From: Pyxicephalus adspersus
Taxonomy: Eukaryota > Chordata > Amphibia > Anura > Pyxicephalidae
Length of the DNA stretch: 64,000 bases
NCBI RefSeq assembly: GCF_032062135.1
Contig: NC_092859.1
Coordinates: 47,144,119 to 47,208,118 of the forward strand
Direction: 5' to 3'
Shown here: positions 63,301-64,000 of the stretch, in pieces
Layout of the letters: each line of letters starts with the position of its first letter
Numbering within the stretch: the first letter of the stretch is position 1
The notes under the pieces: generated by a model
Databases searched by the model: none
What the model saw: the letters and a program-made list of their open reading frames with translations, nothing else
Told to the model about the DNA's origin: nothing
Program-made: the position numbers and the translations under genes

Positions 63301-64000
63301 CCCGAATCCCTCAGTAACTGCTCCCATGCAACAAAAAGCTGTCAGTAACTGCTTGCATGTAACAAAAGTCTGTTAGTGACTGCTTGCAAATAAAAAAATG
63401 TCTGTCAGAGATTACCCATATATAACAAAAGGCTGTCAAAGACTGCTCACAAGTAACAAAAGGCTGTCAGAGACTCATTTCATTGCAAGGTATTACTAGT
63501 ACAAAAGGGCATCAGCGTTCAATAGTGCATAGGGCAGCATTGATATCTAAATACATCCTCATTTTAAATCATTTCCTGAGTGCTATAAGCATTATAGTAT
63601 GAATTGCTAAGCTTAGCTGTTTTTATCTCTGTTTATCATATTATGAAATAATGCATTTCTAATTCCAAAGCATTACTTCAAAGAACAGCTATTTGATTAT
63701 TATTCATCTATAAGAGCGTTTCTGTTCCATCTGCTGTTCATAGATGCTAATCACCTGTCAATAGCTAGTTATATTTTCAAGAGAAGAATCCATATTGTAA
63801 TTTACTAAAAAAAATTAAACAATAATTAGAAATATGTACATGTGGTTACATTTTGTCTGTGCAAAAAACCTTTATGTGAATCTGTGAGATAAAATGATTT
63901 AATATTATGAATTCTCCAGGAATGTCAGCACTGTATGTGCAGTAGGTTATCAGAAGACATGAGAGACTCTAAACTGGATCTATCTCCTCACCAACGGATT
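42388..64000 (+). CDS. Divergent kinesin-motor-like protein (probable pseudo-motor), partial, at least 13 exons
   Basis: In-frame exons: 42388-42474, 43656-43732, 45308-45355, 46429-46575, 47103-47177, 48548-48630, 49304-49402, 51362-51484, 57491-57563, 57691-57880, 59814-60025, 63019-63096, and 63920 to the window edge. Splice sites are GT-AG and phases agree throughout, giving about 457 residues. Kinesin-fold landmarks appear in order: an N-terminal strand ([16 protein letters not shown]), [10 protein letters not shown] (compare FxFDxVF), [11 protein letters not shown] (GYNxTxFAYG), [18 protein letters not shown] (LLxDSLGGNxxTxMIA) and [16 protein letters not shown] (STLRFAxRAKxI). The nucleotide motifs are gone: the P-loop position reads [17 protein letters not shown] is absent, and DLAGSE is replaced by ELSEKS. 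A charged, coiled-coil-like tail begins after the motor. An acceptor at 57749 is stronger than the one at 57690 but would put a stop in frame. The first exon and the 3' end are not seen. I cannot name the orthologue; the motor-like N-terminus reported for some CCDC78 relatives is one untested possibility. Confidence 0.82.
42826..43335. mobile_element. Tigger/mariner-like element remnant in an intron
   Basis: Begins TA-CAGTGGTACCTTGGTAT, the terminal motif of pogo/Tigger-type elements. Related short motifs (CTTATACC, GTATACCAAGC) recur inside and near the right side, but a clean right end is missing. An 18-bp direct repeat (CAAAGGTTGTATACCAAG twice) lies at about 43284-43319. Non-coding. Confidence 0.55.
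44195..44419. mobile_element. Foldback MITE, GATTTATTAAAGCTCTCC family, copy E
   Basis: The best-preserved copy: GGGCCTGATTTAATAAAGCT at the left and TTTAATAAATCAGGCCC at the right, with GTGATCCAGCAAACC pairing with GGTTTGCTGGATCAC inside. It lies in an intron of the kinesin-like gene. Confidence 0.88.
44781..45049 (+). mobile_element. hAT-like MITE (GGTTTCTCAACC family), intronic
   Basis: Ends CAGTGTTTCTTGAC and GGTTGAGAAACATTG, flanked by AACTAGAT and ACCTAGAC (six of eight equal). Same interior blocks as 30162-30379 and 40158-40745. Non-coding. Confidence 0.75.
45652..46124. mobile_element. Pogo/Tc1-mariner-like MITE, full length, intronic
   Basis: Ends CAGGTAGTCCCTGAGTTA and TAACCCGGGGACTACCTG with TA dinucleotides outside (45650-45651, 46125-46126). 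The interior shares GACTTG and TTAAAGACC/CACAGC blocks with 1612-2033 in inverted order, so the two are members of one family. No transposase frame. Confidence 0.82.
46429..46575 (+). CDS. Exon of the kinesin-like gene holding the degenerate P-loop
   Basis: A 49-codon exon between a tgacgcag acceptor and a gtatga donor. It starts [20 protein letters not shown], the usual helix before the kinesin P-loop, and then reads [13 protein letters not shown] where active kinesins have a GxTGSGKTxTM loop. The lysine and threonine that hold ATP and magnesium are missing. Confidence 0.88.
50028..50046. repeat. (AT)n microsatellite, intronic
   Basis: About 19 alternating A/T bases preceded by TTTTAT. Too short to interpret further. 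Confidence 0.85.
51362..51484 (+). CDS. Exon of the kinesin-like gene covering the switch I/II region
   Basis: Phase-2 entry after tttattttag and exit AT|gtaagt. It reads [11 protein letters not shown], corresponding to the strand after the SSRSH switch I of kinesins, then [17 protein letters not shown], corresponding to the strand leading into DLAGSE switch II. Neither catalytic motif is kept. It joins in frame to 57491 across a 6-kb intron containing an L1 insertion. Confidence 0.82.
51623..53696 (+). mobile_element. 5'-truncated L1/Tx1-like retrotransposon with 17-bp target-site duplication
   Basis: The sequence AAAAAATACAACTGTAA occurs at 51606-51622 and again at the far side (ending 53713), merged with the terminal A run at 53694-53702. 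Between them lie the 3' part of ORF2, a T-rich 3' UTR of about 1 kb, an AATAAAGATATTG end and the A tail. This is a textbook target-primed insertion in sense orientation inside an intron of the kinesin-like gene. Confidence 0.9.
51774..52691 (+). pseudogene. L1/Tx1-like ORF2 C-terminal region, one nonsense codon
   Basis: The open frame before the stop at 52353-52355 and the one from 52371 to 52691 are in the same frame, separated only by that TGA. The sequence holds the [11 protein letters not shown] block and a cysteine-histidine knuckle ([18 protein letters not shown]) characteristic of the C-terminal region of L1-clade ORF2, downstream of the reverse transcriptase. Endonuclease and reverse-transcriptase domains are absent through 5' truncation. 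Confidence 0.85.
53714..54317. other. Intronic sequence, no feature recognised
   Basis: Continuation of the kinesin-like gene intron after the L1-type insertion. Nothing coding or repetitive could be supported. Confidence 0.4.
54318..55335. mobile_element. TTAA-flanked (piggyBac-type?) non-autonomous element
   Basis: TTAA lies at both limits (54318-54321 and 55332-55335). The ends inside are CCACCTAGCCG and, inverted, CCACCTGAGCG. The left half is strikingly CpG-rich (GCGTCG repeats and GAACACAAGATACCGGCCGG repeated three times at about 54594-54660). The right half is an AT-rich array of hairpin units. No transposase is seen. TTAA duplication is shared by piggyBac and some other superfamilies. 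Confidence 0.7.
54820..55158. repeat. Tandem array of about four hairpin units, 95-100 bp period
   Basis: Units are recognised by TTTTGTATTGGATT-like motifs at 54820, 54915, 55015 and 55111. In each the motif is followed by 8-9 bases (AAACTCCTG-like) and its inverse ATCCAATACAAAA-like. The first unit has arms of about 20 bp that pair perfectly. Units differ at several positions, so the array is not very young. Confidence 0.88.
55336..57490. other. Intronic sequence, no feature recognised
   Basis: AT-rich intron of the kinesin-like gene. A plus-strand frame at 55425-55658 has no domain features. Confidence 0.4.
57881..58689. other. Intronic sequence, no feature recognised
   Basis: Part of the kinesin-like gene intron between the 57691-57880 and 59814-60025 exons. 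No repeats or coding signal I can support. Confidence 0.4.
58690..59306. mobile_element. Foldback MITE, copy F, split by a nested TTAA element
   Basis: The left part (58690-58799) starts GGGCCTGATTTATAAATGCT. The right part (59254-59306) runs CTGATGAAAGTGTATCTTCT to AATAAATCAGGCTC. Together they give a normal family member of about 165 bp, interrupted exactly at a TTAA. Confidence 0.82.
58800..59253. mobile_element. Nested TTAA-flanked MITE
   Basis: TTAA at 58800-58803 and 59250-59253. The ends CCTCCCTGGTGGTAT and, inverted, CCTCCCTGGCAGTAT match at nearly every base. The interior (58900-59120) has many CCAGCGA/GGCGA motifs and an inverted GAAGCAGATGTCGGCCAGG pair around 59038-59110. Non-coding. 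Confidence 0.85.
59310..59496. mobile_element. Foldback MITE, GATTTATTAAAGCTCTCC family, copy G (diverged)
   Basis: Runs from TGCCTGATTTATCAAAGCTC to GAGAGCTTTATTAAATTAGG. The inner arms are of the variant seen in copy D (GGGAGATCCTGGG / CCAGGTTCTCCC) rather than the main type, suggesting a subfamily. It directly follows copy F. Confidence 0.78.
59814..60025 (+). CDS. Exon of the kinesin-like gene: end of motor and neck
   Basis: Phase-1 entry after tttgtcttcag, exit CAG|gtgatg in phase 0. It starts [19 protein letters not shown], the last helix of a kinesin motor (STLRFA-like), then a charged helical stretch with [20 protein letters not shown] and [13 protein letters not shown], consistent with a neck or start of coiled coil. 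Reading through the donor would add only eight residues before a stop. Confidence 0.88.
60378..60563. mobile_element. Foldback MITE, GATTTATTAAAGCTCTCC family, copy H (3' truncated)
   Basis: Starts GTCCTGATTTATAAAAGCTC and keeps both inner arms (GGGTGACCCAGC / CACCCAGCTTCACTGATGAA) but lacks the right terminal repeat. Confidence 0.8.
60564..63018. other. Intronic sequence, no feature recognised
   Basis: About 2.5 kb of intron. Open frames are short and featureless. No exon compatible in phase was recognised, though a small missed one cannot be excluded. Confidence 0.4.
63312..63475 (+). repeat. Degenerate 31-bp minisatellite, about five copies
   Basis: Units begin at 63312, 63343, 63374 (32 bp), 63406 and 63437, with a partial sixth. 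The core is CAGTAACTGCTTGCATGTAA then CAAAAGGCTGT. Divergence between units is moderate. It lies between the last two recognised exons of the kinesin-like gene. Confidence 0.9.

Overview
The window looks like nuclear DNA from a vertebrate, most likely an anuran amphibian. The genes have many small exons with GT-AG introns. The introns and intergenic DNA are AT-rich and packed with short inverted-repeat transposons and non-LTR retrotransposon pieces. The species is my inference from the repeat style and the CD14 divergence; nothing in the sequence proves it. A 600-base run of N (12679-13278) is an assembly gap.

Layout. 1-10.4 kb: the 5' half of TMCO6 on the minus strand, six coding exons, with the start codon at 10402 and the 3' half off the left edge. 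10.4-24.2 kb: no recognisable gene; transposon remnants, two near-perfect hairpins, the gap and an L1-type ORF1 relic. 24.2-25.6 kb: a single-exon coding sequence for a CD14-like leucine-rich-repeat receptor on the plus strand, with a predicted transmembrane anchor. 25.6-42.4 kb: no gene recognised; hAT-like MITEs and L2/CR1-like fragments, one with a reverse-transcriptase piece. 42.4-64 kb: at least 13 exons of a plus-strand gene for a divergent kinesin-motor-like protein, running off the right edge.

TMCO6 and CD14 are divergent neighbours here, as they are near human 5q31, which supports both calls. NDUFA2, which lies between them in human, is not seen.

The most interesting protein is the kinesin-like one. 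Its fold can be followed through splice-phase-compatible exons, but the P-loop, switch I and switch II motifs are all lost, so it is probably a non-catalytic pseudo-motor. The most interesting non-coding structures are a hairpin with 61-bp perfect arms, a 67-bp near-perfect palindrome, an array of about four hairpin units inside a TTAA-flanked element, two nested transposon insertions, and a recent-looking L1-type insertion with a 17-bp target-site duplication inside a kinesin-like gene intron.
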